Shown: positions 1-13,324, counted from the first letter of the stretch. The stretch: 64,000 bases of DNA from Rhinocladiella similis (GCA_024082115.1 JAMRYE010000003.1:4650001-4714000), one strand, 5' to 3'. Made by a program: numbers and translations. The notes: a model not told the origin generated them from the letters alone.

Positions 1-181
1 GAAGAATCATTCAGGCGCTACCAGACGCTGCCCCTCGTGCTACTATATCAGGATTTAAAGATGGCGCGCCTGACTGATTGTTCGGGATACTGATTATCTT
101 CTGCACTTCTGTTCGGCTCGACGAGCCAATATATAGTTGACCGAATCTGATGTCCACAGCTCCTTGGGGTTCTGTTCTGAA

Positions 182-1377
182 ATGGCTGCCCCTGTCCAGG
201 CTTTACTCGAGCACCAGACGGCCTATTCCCCGGCGTTCGCAGGCGATTTTCCAGTCGACGACAATGTCCTCAACAGCTTGCCCTCTGGCACCAAGGTTAT
301 CTCTGCCAACAGATTTGGACAGTCTAAATGGACTCTTACAGCGAGGTTAAACGTGAAACAAGCCGACGACACGGCTTTGGCATATTTCCTGAAATGCGCA
401 GCCGGGGATGTCGGACGTTTGATGATGGAAGGCGAATTCAATTCCATGTCTGAGCTATATAGGACCATGCCCGAGTTGGTACCGAAACCTTTAACTTGGG
501 GCAAGTTCTCGACACCGTCTCCGGAGACGTACTTTTTCATATCGGAATTCATTGACATGTCTGACCGTCCACCAGAGCCGAATCAGTTTTGCACCAAGCT
601 CGCAAAGCTGCATAGGACAAGCATATCCCCGACGGGTAAATTTGGCTTCCACATCACAACATGTCAGGGTCGGAATCCCCAAGCCGTAGCTTGGGAGAGC
701 AACTGGACGCTTTTCTTCAGCAACCTTCTCCGCAATGTCATTGAGTTGGATGACGCAGAGAATGGACGTTGGCCCGCCTTGACTGTGCTTGAGCAACGCC
801 TTCTTTCGCATGTCGTTCCATACCTGCTGAATAACCTCACCAAGAACGGTCGTGTGGTGAAGCCCTGTCTGATACATGGAGATCTCTGGGAAGGTAACAC
901 CGGGACATCGTACCAGACGGGGAATGTCTACCTCTTTGACGCGGCGGTCATGTATGCGCACAATGAATTCGAGATCGGAGACTGGAGGTGTGATTATAAC
1001 AAAATCCACAACCATGTTTACACTCGCACATACCTTCGACATTATGCTCCCAGTGAGCCAAAAGAGGAATGGAATGATCGGAACCGACTTTACTGTGTAT
1101 ATTACAACGTCTTGTACTCAGTGAATCACCAAAGCCAAGGCAAGGCCGTCCGGCAGAGGTGAGTGACAGCCTTCCCAGTCCGCGTGTCAGGGCATCTGTG
1201 TACAAATCGTCTGCAAGTGAAAGAGAAGCTGATTCCGGTCGCTATTCTAGAGCCTTTGAAGACATGTATTATCTCATCGACAAACATGCGCCATTCCCAG
1301 ATGGCGAGGGTCCTGCGCATTTGAGTGACGACGAACGGGCTGAATTACCCGATGAGAGGGATCATACAAAAAACTGA
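182..1377 (+). CDS. Fructosamine/ketosamine-3-kinase family protein
   Basis: Two exons, 182-1158 and 1251-1377, give 367 residues. The intron has a GTGAGT donor, a CTGAT branch-like site and a TTCTAG acceptor, and joining it restores the C-terminal helix (AFEDMYYLIDKHAPF). The family are small cytosolic aminoglycoside-phosphotransferase-like kinases that phosphorylate sugar-derived ketoamines on glycated proteins, starting deglycation. Visible marks are the N-terminal lobe (SANRFGQSKWTLTARL), the catalytic loop LIHGDLWEGN and the metal-binding segment VYLFDAAVMYAHNEFEIG. The family usually has DPAVYYGHRE there, so the Pro is replaced here. The start is the ATG before AAPVQALLEHQ; an upstream in-frame TTG is not credible. 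It converges on the rhomboid gene with about 110 bp between stops. The family is clear, the substrate is not. Confidence 0.88.
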
Positions 1378-1486
1378 GAGTCTACCTGCAATGCCTTTTT
1401 CGTACCCAAACAGATCATGTCCATAACATACCATGCCATGCCATACTATACTGTATTCCAAATCATCAAAAAGCAATAGCGCGAGT

Positions 1487-2724
1487 TCAGGGGCCAAGCC
1501 TTTGTCCTCCAGAGCCGGAGCCAGAGCCCCCGACCCAACCCAGTCCGATTGGGCTCATATGCTCACCCGGTCCAGCCGTGGAGCTCGAGGGCAAAACACC
1601 ATATCTTCCATAAGTCTTCTGGTCCACAGATACATAGTGAGGTAGTCTGCCCAGAAGATTGAGTTTCCCTTCGATCCATCGAAGGACTTTCTCAGGTGGT
1701 GCCAGAAATCGTATATATCCCAGTCCCCCTACACACTTGTTAGCGCATACCACAAGTTGAAATTGAGTTTGAGTTTGGTAGAGCAACTCGAAGAAACTTA
1801 CACAAATAGCCTGTAATGCAACCGCTCAAATGTCCCAGAAATGAAGTGTTCGGTATCAGGACAGAGGTGACGACCACGATGGCGAGCGGTGTGATCCACG
1901 TGGGGATCTTTTGTCCTGAAATTCTGTTGTTTGACTCCTTAGTACACCCGTCGATAATGGTTGAAGCAACAAAGAAAAAAGAACGGCATACTCTATATGT
2001 GGATTCGCACGATACGTCTTGATCGACTCAGACGCCAGGAGCAGGAACACCCACACACTACATCTCCAAGTCAGTCGTGGGTTCGTTTTCCGCCGAAGCC
2101 GAAGCAAGCGCACTGTCCTGCCTCGCCTCGTCTCGTCTTTACATACCTCGACCCCAAAACAGGTGTGTTGTCTCTCAAAATCAGCCCGTCAAATATCAAG
2201 TACAAAACAGCCGGTATCTGGCCCAATGCTGTTGATCTCTCAGTCAGCTATTTCGATTCTTTTGCTTTCTTCAATCCACCACTCCCCATCGGGTTTTTGT
2301 TTTTGGCTTTCGCGCGGGTGGCGCAGGCAAGACAAGGTAGTAATGGCAATGGCAAACGGGCTCGAAACTTACGACCCATAAACAGCGCAAGGGTAGTCAA
2401 CGTTCCCCATTCCGCCTCGAACCTCTCCAGCAGCGGCACGAGACATATCGTGTCCATCAGCATGTGGAAGAAGCCCATGTGAATCAGCGGGAACGTGTTG
2501 AGTCTGTACATGGTCCCAAAGCCTATCTCTTTCGGGATCAGAGCTCCCCACTGTGTGACGCTCCATACCGTCTGGAGCTCGAGGATCCAGAATGCGACGA
2601 TGGCCAGGAGGATCAGGCGCGTGAACAGAGGGAGGCGGAGGAGGTATGAGCGCACGCGGGAGGGGTTGAAGAAGCGCGTCGGCAGAGGGAGGCTGTTGGT
2701 CGATATTCGCGGTGGTACCGCCAT
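1487..2724 (-). CDS. RBD2: Rhomboid-type serine protease 2
   Basis: Five exons, 2373-2724, 2147-2228, 1992-2057, 1802-1923 and 1487-1728, all with GT...AG introns and consistent phase, give 287 residues. This is a multi-pass Golgi/ER intramembrane serine protease. In fission yeast and Aspergillus the orthologue (Rbd2/RbdB) works with the Dsc ubiquitin ligase to cleave the sterol regulator SREBP during hypoxia. The likely catalytic Ser lies in VLGSSVWVF, formed across the exon 2/3 junction, and the catalytic His in FLGHLSG. The signature HMGFFHMLMD lies in the first third. The conserved cytosolic tail WIEGKLNLLGRLPHYVSVD is followed by a Gly/Ser-rich end. The start is the first ATG of exon 1, and the preceding 90 bp is a CCACCA/CAACAA-rich leader. 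No alternative function is likely. Confidence 0.9.
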
Positions 2725-3708
2725 GGCGTCCTGGACCCCCGGGGGGGTGGTGGTTGTTGTTGTTTGTTGTTGGGGGCTCGAGGGAGTGGTGGTGGTGGTG
2801 GTGCTGTGGTCTCAGTCGTGATTGAGATGTCTCGTGCCTATGGTGCGGGTGCGGTTGTAGTTACAGTCACTGTTCACTCCCCCAAAACCAAAATCCTCGT
2901 ACAGACGCAGAGGCAGACAGGGTCTTCGCGCTGACGACAAAAAGTGTCCGTGGCTGAATTGGTGGGAAGCTGGGTTATCTTGAACAAAAGGGAATAGAAA
3001 GTTACTGAGCAATGACAAGATCCCCTATACGGCCCATTATACAACTCGATTCGAGAAATGTCGTATGACCAGACGGTTCTTGTTTACGCAGGAAAGAGTC
3101 TCGTGAACTCGGATGGTTGTTTAGGATACTATGGCTTTTTGGTAGAAAACAAATCGAATCCCCAATTTTGCGGAGATGGGGCTGCATGGGCCCCCTATTT
3201 TACTCGTACCGGCCTGGCACGGGTCAAGCGAATAAGTTAAAAGAAGCCCCTCTACACACACGGCTCAGGGACAAAAATATAGTCCATGTTTTGTAGATCA
3301 AGAAAACAAACGTATTTGTATGATATGAATTGAATTATTAAGATCCCCAGTTGCTAGTCAAGAGGAATCAGGCATGAGCGATATCTATAAGCAATGCTGT
3401 AGGTTTGGGGGTATCAATGTCCAGAGAGTGCTAAGACGCATAAAAATCGCGCCTTGGGGTATCGTGCAAAAGAACAAGAAACCGGTCCCCCGTCAACTAT
3501 GTATAACCAGGCCGGGGGGGTGTCGTCAATGTCGTCAAACAATGGAAGTGCTTTCAGGCGGCAAGACGGCGAATTCGCCCCCGACCGTTTGATAGAAATG
3601 ATCGTGAGAAACATAAAACCCTGTGTATAGTTTGCGATTACCTCCTCTTTGCCCTTTCCCCAATTCCACCACCAGCGATGAGTCAACCATCGTGTAAGAG
3701 TACCGTGC
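2725..3708. other. Intergenic region without a gene
   Basis: This separates the RBD2 start from the YTP1 stop, both on the minus strand. The part next to RBD2 (2738-2811) is a (GGT)n/(TTG)n-rich imperfect repeat, pyrimidine/CCA-rich as the RBD2 leader. The rest contains only short open frames without recognisable domains. Confidence 0.7.
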
Positions 3709-5695
3709 TCAGTATCGAACTGAACCTGGAGCTGCCTTGAGCTCCTTGCGAACGGCCCACCCTTTGAGACACAGCACGAAGATTTCGTAGGACATGACGA
3801 AGGCCGTGAGGCCCATCACAACTGTGAAGACAAACATGGCCATGAGATCCGCGCCCTCGACGGCCGCGACGATGTCTTTGTTGCTGGACATAAACACCAG
3901 ACCACCAGAGATGAGGCAGAAGGCCGAGATCAACTCGGTTGGAGGGCGGGAGGGATAGACGGACGTAGGTGGTGAGATGTACATGATCACATATGTGACC
4001 AGGCGGGCAACAGAGAAACCACCGAGAAGGTTACCCCATTGCTTGTGAACCATGGTGGAGGTCATGGAGCTCTGGTGATGAGAGGACATCATGATGCCGA
4101 GGAGGAGGATGATCAACGCCGGGATGGGATTCAGAGAGGTCCCATACTGCTTGGGCGGGGTGCGCAGTTCAAGCGCCTCGTCCGGAGACACCTCCGCTCG
4201 AGCTGGCATGTTGTCAACGACGGTATTGAGGCATCTCCGAACACGCTTCGATTCGACAAGCATTCCCATCTGTCCTCGAGTTAGAAGACGGTTGGCAAAA
4301 TACCCAGGTGGAAATCATTCGTGACTTACCAGGCCTCCACCAAAGAACATGATGGAGATCGAGACATGCTCCAGATCCTGCGCAGTCCATTCACCACCCC
4401 ACGCAGCAAGATGTTCGAGGAAGACGTTGGTACAGCCGTAGAGCCAGATGACAAAAGACTCGACGAATTCAGCCGATGGGAGGCGGGCTTTCCATTGGCC
4501 CACCTCACTGCGGGCCGGTTTGATGTTCCATGCCCAGCCAAAGTCGGCAAAGCACCCCATCCACCGTCCCAGCGTCAGTAATCCGTACCAGAAGAATATC
4601 CCTCCCTTGATAAAGTGTGCGAGACCGTTGAAGACGTTGCTGCCTCTCTGTCATAATGGTCAGCCACATATTGCATCACGTAATCACAGTCCGCCCTTGT
4701 GGCGACACTGCACCCGGAGTGACTTACAAAGATGCCAGCATAGGTGACCCCTCCAGTCGTCAGTGCGATAAATCCCAGGATCAAAATGGTTCGGTCGATG
4801 ACTTCGTACACAATTTCGATTACCCGCAGAATATTAGCCGAGAGCAGATTGGGAACACGCGAGGAGAGATATTTGTCAATGACGTTGATGCGCAACCACG
4901 CCGTTCGGGATCGATGCCGCGATGGCAATCGGACCTCATCTCTCTCATCATCCTCATCCTGTGGCTCGGGTTCTGGCTTCTCGAAACTGTCGTCAGTGCC
5001 TCGGCGCAGAAGCTTGGTGGGAGAAGCATCTCGGCTGTTGAGGGCGGTGGATGCTTCTGAGCCCTGGCCACTGTCCCCTGACCAGCGATGATCCGTGTAC
5101 GGGGTCCCGTTGTGCTGGGCCATGTTCGCCGTCGAAATGGGCAAAAATGCTTGTCGTTCAGAGGTGGAAGTCCCCGTCTGTTTGCCCCGGCCAGAATAGT
5201 GGAAAAGGAGGCTCATAATCACCTGAGCAGTCACGATCCACGTTGCGATCCAACCAATCTTGTGGTGAGCATTATTCTCATACAGGTCCGGAGTGTTGAT
5301 ATTGTATATTGTCCCGCACAACACCCCCAAGCCATTGACGACGAGGAAAAGGAATTGTGATGGAAGAGCATATCTGGACCGCGCAACGCTGAACATGACG
5401 CCTATTGCTGTCAACATCTGACGCCTTATGGATGACTGACCGGCTTACCGATAGGGAGAACAAAAAACCATGCGAGAACCATGAGGGCGATGTGTGCCAG
5501 CATCATCTTTCCATGCATGCCCAAAGAAACATAACTCGACGTAGCCTGGCCGTCGGATGCACCAGCGCCGCCATGAGGGTTTGGCTTCTCCATACCACAC
5601 ATGTCCCCGCGGCATTGCTCATCGTCGCCATGAGCCACCGTCCGTGCCGCCAGTTCAAGCAGCGCTGCTGCGACGGCATACCTCGAGACCACCAT
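3709..5695 (-). CDS. Ytp1-like integral membrane protein (DUF2427/Ytp1)
   Basis: Four exons, 5449-5695, 4728-5407, 4330-4647 and 3709-4269, give 601 residues with all phases agreeing. The N-terminus is a signal peptide ending near AARTVAHG, followed by the DUF2427-type segment (MHGKMMLAHIALMVLAWFFVLP). Several hydrophobic helices follow, then a long acidic disordered cytosolic loop (EPEPQDEDDERDE), then the Ytp1 domain with HFIKGGIFFWYGLLTLGRW and GGEWTAQDLEHVSISIMFFGG. The family is conserved in fungi and multi-spanning, probably in secretory-pathway membranes, and its biochemical role is not established. The exon A/B junction uses the AG inside GACAG (giving LPIAIGVMFSVARSRY), because the nearer AG breaks the frame. 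Confidence 0.85.
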
Positions 5696-8600
5696 CCCGG
5701 CGCTTGTACTGGTTGTACCACGCTCTTCTTGTTACAGAGGCCACTCGGACCCTCTCAATACCTTCGAACGAAACGAGACTCGCTTGAGGCCTTGCGGGAG
5801 TAAGCGACAGTGGTAGTGAGGTGGTTCTGGCAGGGAAGAGGAGGCGAGTCACAGCGAGCGGAGTGAGGGATCTCTATCAGAGGGTGGGATAGGAAATGAG
5901 TCGCGACCAAGCGCAGGTCAAAATGCGGTATACAGGATATTATGCGAGTACTAGGGAAGGACGAGATGGATAGGAAACATTCCACCGACACGAAGGCGCG
6001 AGCATTATTAAAGAGCTCGGCCATAGAAGGCGGCTTCCCTCGCCGGAGCCAGCAACCGGAACACGAAGGCAATGAGCGCATGAGCCCAGCGTACGAGAGG
6101 CGGACGAATAGGTCAGCGGCCGGAGTTGTCGGATGCGCGAGAGCATATGCATGTGGTTATCGCCGTGGAGGTCGAAGATGCCAGAGCGAGGCGGTTCTGG
6201 CAAGGCCGCAGAACCAGCCTTGTGATTGGCGGGCGACCAGGGAACGAGGGTCACGCCAAGGGCATTAAATCGGCCTCTGCTGGATCCCGGCACCATTGGG
6301 AAGGTCAATTTCTGACAGCAGTGAGAGAGACTTGGTGCGAATGACTATTACGGGGTCTGTACTGTAGCTACATACATACTATACTCACCATGGTACGCCT
6401 TGACTCCAGCGAGCGAGCCTCATGCCATGCCTTGCCACGACATTCCATTCCATGGCGCCCATTCCGTCGTGTCACTGACTCCAACACTTGTACAGATACT
6501 TGCCCAGGAGGCCGCGGAGTGTCAGCACTCTATTACCCACCTCCAAGATCCGAGAATACGAGTGTTTGGTACCTAGGGATCTTGTCCTGGCAGTGCAGGC
6601 AGCAATCCGACTACACACAACAAGGCCCGTCACACCAGCACAGCACGTCAAAGCCTCCAACAATACAACCCCCCACCGTCGAATGATGTTTTCACCACTC
6701 GCCATAGCGACAGTAGCACCATGTCAGAACCGTGCTTGTTTATTAAGCGCCCGCACCCCTGTCGCATTAGGTACGCTCGGATGACAAAGGATGGATACTG
6801 CGGAAGGGCTGCCTGATCCTCACACCAAAGTAGTGATCAATCAGACGCTCGTCCCCCTTCCGCCCGATGCGATTCTCTGCTAAACATTACAAACCCAGTC
6901 TACAATGCGGTCGCCGGCACCGGGTTTCTTTGATGTCATTGAAAACCCAAAAGTCCTTGATTCAGCCTCTAGTGTTTGCCGGCCCACCTGGATCACACCG
7001 TCACGAAAAAATCATTCTCCAGATTGATACGATGATGACCGCTAACTTCATTTCGCAACCGACAACAAAAGCATTGAAAAAACTGCAGACTGCGAAAAGA
7101 GGTGCGATCGAGATGAAATGCTTGTCTGGTGGTTCCGCCCAGGGGCCTGCAGAATGTTGCCGATCCAGGACAAGTCACGATGATAGCCTCCTTGTCTGCC
7201 GGCTGCAGTTGACAATTTCTTAACTGCTAGGCGAGAGACGGGGTGGTGTGATGAGCACGGCGACTGGTCTGGTGAGATCGAGAGTGTCTGAAGCATGGAA
7301 TGGTGGCCTGAAGGAAGATTGCCCTACCGCAGAAAAGCGGTGACTCAAGGCCTGAGCAAAATTCTACCCAAAAGGTCAACAACGCAAGAAAATCCAGTGG
7401 CTGGGAGAAATAAGACCGGGCAACAATGCACCACCCATTGCGGCCTATCGAGTAGCGAGTGTCGAGTGTCGAGTAATCAGGTGTCCATCCAAAAAGGCAC
7501 ACGCCGGCCCGAGGACCCAACACTCGAGCCACTATGAGTTCTATTACGGAGTAGGGAGTATTGTATCGCCAAAGCCATCAGCCATCAGACCAGGCTGTGA
7601 ACCCTGATTCTCAGTCACATTATTAATCGTCCGTGTACTCGGGAGTCCGGAGCAAATTCACAGAAGACGATGGGCGAACAATTCCTGAAACATTTCCGTG
7701 CGAATAAGCACCAGCTACCTGTACATATATATCTTCCTCCGCGGTCACTCCGCATCCGACTGTCCTGATGATGCCGCTCTTGTTTCTCGCTTGCGAGGTG
7801 TCCTTGCAAGTACGGAGTACAAGAGCTAGGATGGGAAGTTCGTTCCCGTTCTTCGCCCGAATTCTTCGGGCCATCTCGGGCCCAAAGTGAATACGCCTGC
7901 ACGTCCCCCTCCATCTCTCCCGGTACGCTCACAGTCTGCACCTCAACTAGGCAGATTTCCTAAAGCAGGCCATTCGTTTGGATTGTTGTTGCCTGATCAA
8001 CTGCTTGAAGCATCCTTCACTGACTAGGCCCGTACCAGGCGGCGGCGGTCTTTGCCTTACTGCTTCGTACTGGGAACACCTTCCCACCTGCTACTTTCCC
8101 AGGTGGCATGGGATATCGACTGTCATACATTACATACTGTACTACTCTCTACTGGTACACAGTTTTTCTACTGCACCACCTACTGCCCTTCGACAAGAAT
8201 TTCTCGCCGCTCCGCTCATGACCGCTCTGGAATGGAGACCTCGTCCGGCGAGTATTTTCCGCCAAGGCTCAAGCCCGTAGTCTTGTTACGATGGCTTCTC
8301 GTAATACTTTTGTGAGCGGTGCAGAAACTTCGCTCGATCGCGATGAAACAACTACTGTAGCCTATTGTACCTCTCCCGCCATGCGGATCCCATGAATCAA
8401 AAATCACGCAACCCAAATTTGGGCGTATCTCGTTCTGTACTTGTACGAGCTACGGGTCTAAGCATCAAGGACGGGCCTATGTCCAGTGTCCCCTATGGCC
8501 CGAATGTCCGAGCACCTGGTACTTTGTTGCCGTTCAAACCGATTTTCTGCGTACAGCACAGCAGCGAGTCGGAATGTTCAAGAAGCCTAGTGAGCCCCCT

Positions 8601-11007
8601 GACGGCCCCTGGCAGCTGATACGAGGATGTCCTTCGCTGCGCTTCACGTATGATTCACATGCTGGTACAATCACCCCCCTCTTGATGCCCGCTCAGGGCT
8701 CTCAGATCAGCAGACACAGCGCCCAGCGGACGTAACCGAGCAGCTTTATCAACTCTCGGGACGCCGTCAGAAGGCCAGCCCAGCTAGCAACTTACCCCGG
8801 CTTCTCCTGCAAAGTATCCTAGCAACTAACAGGCACTTGGCGTCGCCGGCGCTATGCACCTGATCATGGGAACTGCGCTTCGATGGCGATCCTCTCTGCA
8901 CATGCTTGCTAGCCGGTTCCGTGAAGCACAGGAATCCCCCGGGATTTTTATGCACGCCCTGTGAACCCTTCTCGTGCGGACGTTTATTGTTCGACTTCAC
9001 TACGAGGACTAACAGGTGTGCCAGAAACTCTTAACTTGCACTCGCTTTCCTAAACGAGCGTTGCCCAATACATCATGCCATCGATGGTTACAGAGTGCAG
9101 TATCTAGGTGCTCTTCCGTAGCGAGTTCGGGGCATCACCTATCCGCAATCTCGCAAGACATACGGAGTAATCAATATTGTATCAACAACGCTCGCGTCTG
9201 CTAGACCAATAACCATAGGCCCAAATGCAGGTTTGTTGGCTCAGGGTTATCAGTGGCTATTACAATTACCTAGGCCACCAAAGGCGACATTTCACCCCGG
9301 GCACCGGTGTCTGACACCGCTCACTGTTCCGTGACCGGAGCCTGTCCTAATTGCAAACAGCGATGGGCGATCTACCCAAGGAACACGACTTTCATATTAG
9401 GGTCATAGCTTGGTTTATAGTCACCCTGCAACGTTCAGGAGCTAGCGACTCTGCTCGACATGGACGGTCAAAGTCGCTGCTATCGCTCAGTTGTGCAACT
9501 CGGGCCTGTTCCAGATGTGGACTTGCTAAAAGGGGCAGTCACCTCAGTCAGCCCGGGACACCGATTCACCCATCCTACATGACGACGTATTGTGAGTGGC
9601 TTTGCAGCATTGCAATAAACCCTGCATTCAACAGCAGTCCCGCAGATTCAACACGTACAGACACCTATATCCCGAATCGCAATCCCTGTTGATGATTCTT
9701 CATTGTGTGGCATGTCTGACATTTAGAAATACTTCTGCCTGGCTATGCTTACCTGTCGACCAAGGGTGTAGTGACAACAGGGCATGCTACATTGTTCACT
9801 CCTATCGACTTCACAGCCATCCGATGTGCGTCCAGCTGTGCTGGGCAGCTGCGTCACTTCTTGTGAACGTCTGGACAATCGTTCTGCCCACTCGATTTAT
9901 GTCTAGCCATCAGAGACACTATCTTCCTGAAACGGGTCTGTCCCTCCTGCTATAACGAGCATCCAGCGACTTCATGCATGATGGTATAGCCTTGCGGTTA
10001 GAACAAGGCGTATGGTGCCCTCTGTTCGGCAGCCTCGTAAGTGCTGTGTCAAAGCCACGACAATCTTGACGTGATCACCTCAGAGACCAGAGGTCACGTC
10101 CACGTAACTAATCATTCGACTACTAATTGAAGTATGTTCTTTCGCCCGCAAGTCTCCTAGTATTACATTGCCAGCGACGATGCAATCTTGGTCACTGCGG
10201 GTGTAAGAGCAGGCATAAGGACATCCTCGAAATCGCTCCACAGTGGGATCTAAGCAAGGCCGGATCTTGTTTCAGCAAATTCTCCCAACGACGCGGTAAA
10301 CATTGCCAGATCCTGGAATAAGGAGCGACAGGTTGGCGACATGGCGAATGTGCGATAAGTCCGACTGTATTTTCCTCGCGTGTGCAACAACGTCATACAC
10401 GATCTCCAGTACCATGATTCCCAAGGGTTCTTGTTTCCTGTGCGTCGGCGAGGGCAGGTCTTTTATGATCGGTTTGCATGCGGCTGGCTGTGGAATGTCT
10501 TCCTCCACCACAGTGAATCCTGAATCTCCCCGCAGCCTTATCTAAGCGAACCCCGGCTTTTTTGGAGTTTATCGCAATGACACTGACTGGGGTCCCGAAA
10601 ACTTACCCCAAACCTCCATCTCTTTAATACCTTCGGGTATGGAGTGCCACTTACTTGCACTCTGCTCAGGTCCTCCCATCATGGCTTTCCGGCGGGTTCA
10701 CCCTGTTCTGGTCACTAGCACCCATACAGCGAGTGGGACCAAGACATCCACCCCATGGACTCGGCCCTCGCGCGAGCCAGACATGAGCACTTCCACGCGG
10801 AGATGGAGCCGTCAACATGAATGCTCCGGCGAGATGTGGGCGGCTCTATCAGGGCAAATACGATGGTTCATCCTATAGTAATGGGTGTGTATTCCACGTT
10901 GTTCCCCAGCTCTTCAAGTTCTGTGGTCTTTCTTTTGCTTCTACCCACATTGCAAGCAGCAGAAGTGGACGTACAGCAAGTCTGTGTTCCAGGCTTCGAG
11001 CTACAAG
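5696..11007. other. 5.3 kb gene desert
   Basis: No open frame here carries a recognisable domain, and none longer than about 120 codons looks coding. Base composition is balanced, so there is no strong sign of AT-rich RIP decay. The region holds three exact copies of the nonamer TACGGAGTA (7545, 7811, 9161) and a CCATGCC-type short repeat near 6420. Nothing identifies a transposon, but an old degraded element cannot be excluded by eye. Confidence 0.6.
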
Positions 11008-12683
11008 ATGGCGCAACTCCTCAGAGAACGCTTGTCCTTGGACGCCATGATGGAGAAGCCAGTGTTACCGGCTCTCAGCCTCTTAGCTATCCTCATCATA
11101 GGCAACGCCATCATAAAGGTATGGCGCTTGATTTGCGTTTCGAACGGGAATCGTTACATCTAACAAGTACTTCAGACCATCTACAACATCTTCTTCCATC
11201 CTCTTGCGCCCGTGCCAGGACCATGGCTTGCAAGAATCTTCAGGTCGTACATGACACCCGCTCAAGCAGGACTACACAGAGCTCAAGTAAGTAGTGTCTC
11301 TGCGTCTCCGATGTCTCGGCCCCTACTCACGCCTATTCTGCAAATTTCTAGACCCTCCGCAGCCTACACGACAAATACGGACCAGTTGTTCGCATTGGAA
11401 CCAACGAAGTTTCCATCTCTGACTGGTCAGTCTACCGGACCATCTACAGCCAAAAGACCAGCAACAAGACCATCCACTTCTACGAGGACACTAAGCTGGC
11501 GACCAACGGGCCCGGCAATCTCTTCACCTTCCACAGCAAAGAAGCACACTCTGCGCGACGCAAGCTCCAAAACCCGGTTTTCAGCCAGCAAGCCGTCCTC
11601 GAGAACGAAAGCTTCATCGCCGACAAAGCCGACGTCCTCGTCCGCCGCATCGTCAACTCGGAGAACGGCACGGCCGACGTGTTCCTCCTCGACGGCCTCT
11701 TCAGCCTCGAAGTCATCCTCAAGTGCGCGTTCAACCGACACTACGGCGACTCTCCTGCGGGCGACTCCCTCACGTACCTGCGCGCCATGGACTCGAGCGC
11801 GGTGGCGATCCAAGTGCGCGCCGCGCTACCCATCATCCAGCGCAGCGTGGGCCGCCACCTGCCCGGGTTCGTGGGCCAGTCCTACCGCGGCTGGGACCTC
11901 TGGGAGGACATGACGAGCACCCTGGTCGAAGGGTTCCAAGCCAGCGAGGCGGCCCAGGACGGCCGGCAGCGGTTCATGGCCACGCCGTCCATCGTGAACG
12001 TCGACGGCTTCTTGGGCCGCAAGCTCAAGCAGCCCGAACTGGTCGACGAGATGATGGCCATCGCGTTTGCCGGCTCCGGCACCACGAGCACCACGCTCAC
12101 GTACCTCCTGTACTCGATGGCGCGGGACCAAGCGCGCCAGGAGCGGCTGCGCGATGAACTCTTCGCGGCCGCAGGGCCGTCACTCAACGAAGTCCAGGAC
12201 CTCCCGTTCCTCAACGCCGTCATCAAGGAGACGTTCCGCCTGTACCCGACCATCATCTCGACGCTGCCGCGTGTGCTCGAGCAGTCCGTCAGCGTCGACA
12301 AGTTCGTGCTCCCCGTCGGCGCGTTCGTCGGCATGCAGAACTACGTCCACCACCGTGACGCCAGCCTGTTTCCACACCCGGACGAGTTCTGGCCTGAGCG
12401 CTGGCTCGACGACAACGACGACGACGACAACAACAATAGCAACAAAACAAACAGACTCAAGGACATGAACGCCGCCTTGACCCCCTTCAGCCTCGGGCCT
12501 AGGAACTGTATCGGCCAGAACCTCGCCCGCGCAGAGCTCTACATCGCCACCAGCCGCATCTTCAGAAAGGTCAGGCTGACTGTCAACCGGAGCATGACCG
12601 AGTGGGACATGGAGATGGAAGACAGGTTCAATATCGCACCCAAGGGGAGGAAGTGTTTGCTTGATGTGGAGGTTTTGAGTTAA
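11008..12683 (+). CDS. Cytochrome P450 monooxygenase (microsomal class)
   Basis: Three exons, 11008-11118, 11176-11286 and 11352-12683, give 517 residues, normal for a fungal P450. Residues about 15-37 are an N-terminal membrane anchor (PALSLLAILIIGNAIIK), followed by the proline-rich hinge HPLAPVPGPW. The oxygen-binding I helix is FAGSGTTSTT (about 313-322), the ExxR motif is ETFR (about 367), then PERW (about 421), and the haem loop FSLGPRNCIG carries the axial Cys at about 460. It acts on the ER membrane with NADPH-P450 reductase; the substrate cannot be read from the sequence. Codons are strongly C/G-ending across exon 3, unlike neighbouring genes. An Asp/Asn run coded by GAC/AAC repeats sits between PERW and the haem loop. 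No companion biosynthetic gene lies next to it. The family number is not assigned. Confidence 0.9.
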
Positions 12684-13324
12684 CTGTTCTGATGACACAT
12701 GGCACATGGCACATGGTAAGATGGACAAACCAAATCACGAATGCTTCTTTGTGATTTGTGAACGTGGATGGGAATGTCGAGTAGGGTACAGAGGGACAAA
12801 AGACGAAGATGACGACACGAGGTTACGGCTTTCAAGGATCAAGGGCCGCTGTGGTAGAGCACCTCAAGTGCCCAGACTTGAAGCAAGAAACAGATCAGTC
12901 CTTTCTCTGCAGGACCAAATAAATACGTCTTATGTTTCATGGCACCAATCCGTTGTTCGTATAGTGCACTCTTTGCTTGTCACAATACTGTTTTATCTAA
13001 TCTCCGCTGATCTCAATTTACTATTCTGCACATCAAGTTTCAACTCGCAAGCCTGAGTTGGTAAGGTTCCATAGTGTCACAACACTCATGATTCGCCATT
13101 CACGGACGCTTCGAATCTCCCACTCCAGAAGACTGTCTTTGCCTGTCATCATACTGTCGACATTCTGCCCGAAAATCCTATTTCTCGCGTCCCTGATCGA
13201 GGTTGCGGCCGTCCTATGATTCCACGATATCTCTACCCCTTTTTGATTTCCCGTCTTCGTCCCCGTTCTTCGTCACTTTTCAGGCATTCATGTCAACCTA
13301 CGTCGTAGCGACAGACAGCGCACC
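12684..13324. other. Convergent intergenic region
   Basis: This lies between the 3' ends of the P450 and the DNA methyltransferase. It starts with three copies of ACATGGC (12697-12717). No coding potential is seen. Confidence 0.6.

Noticed and set aside
9980..10050. TAGCCTTGCGGTTAGAAC, resembling a tRNA D-arm
   Set aside because: The expected TTCRA T-loop and acceptor pairing are missing downstream.
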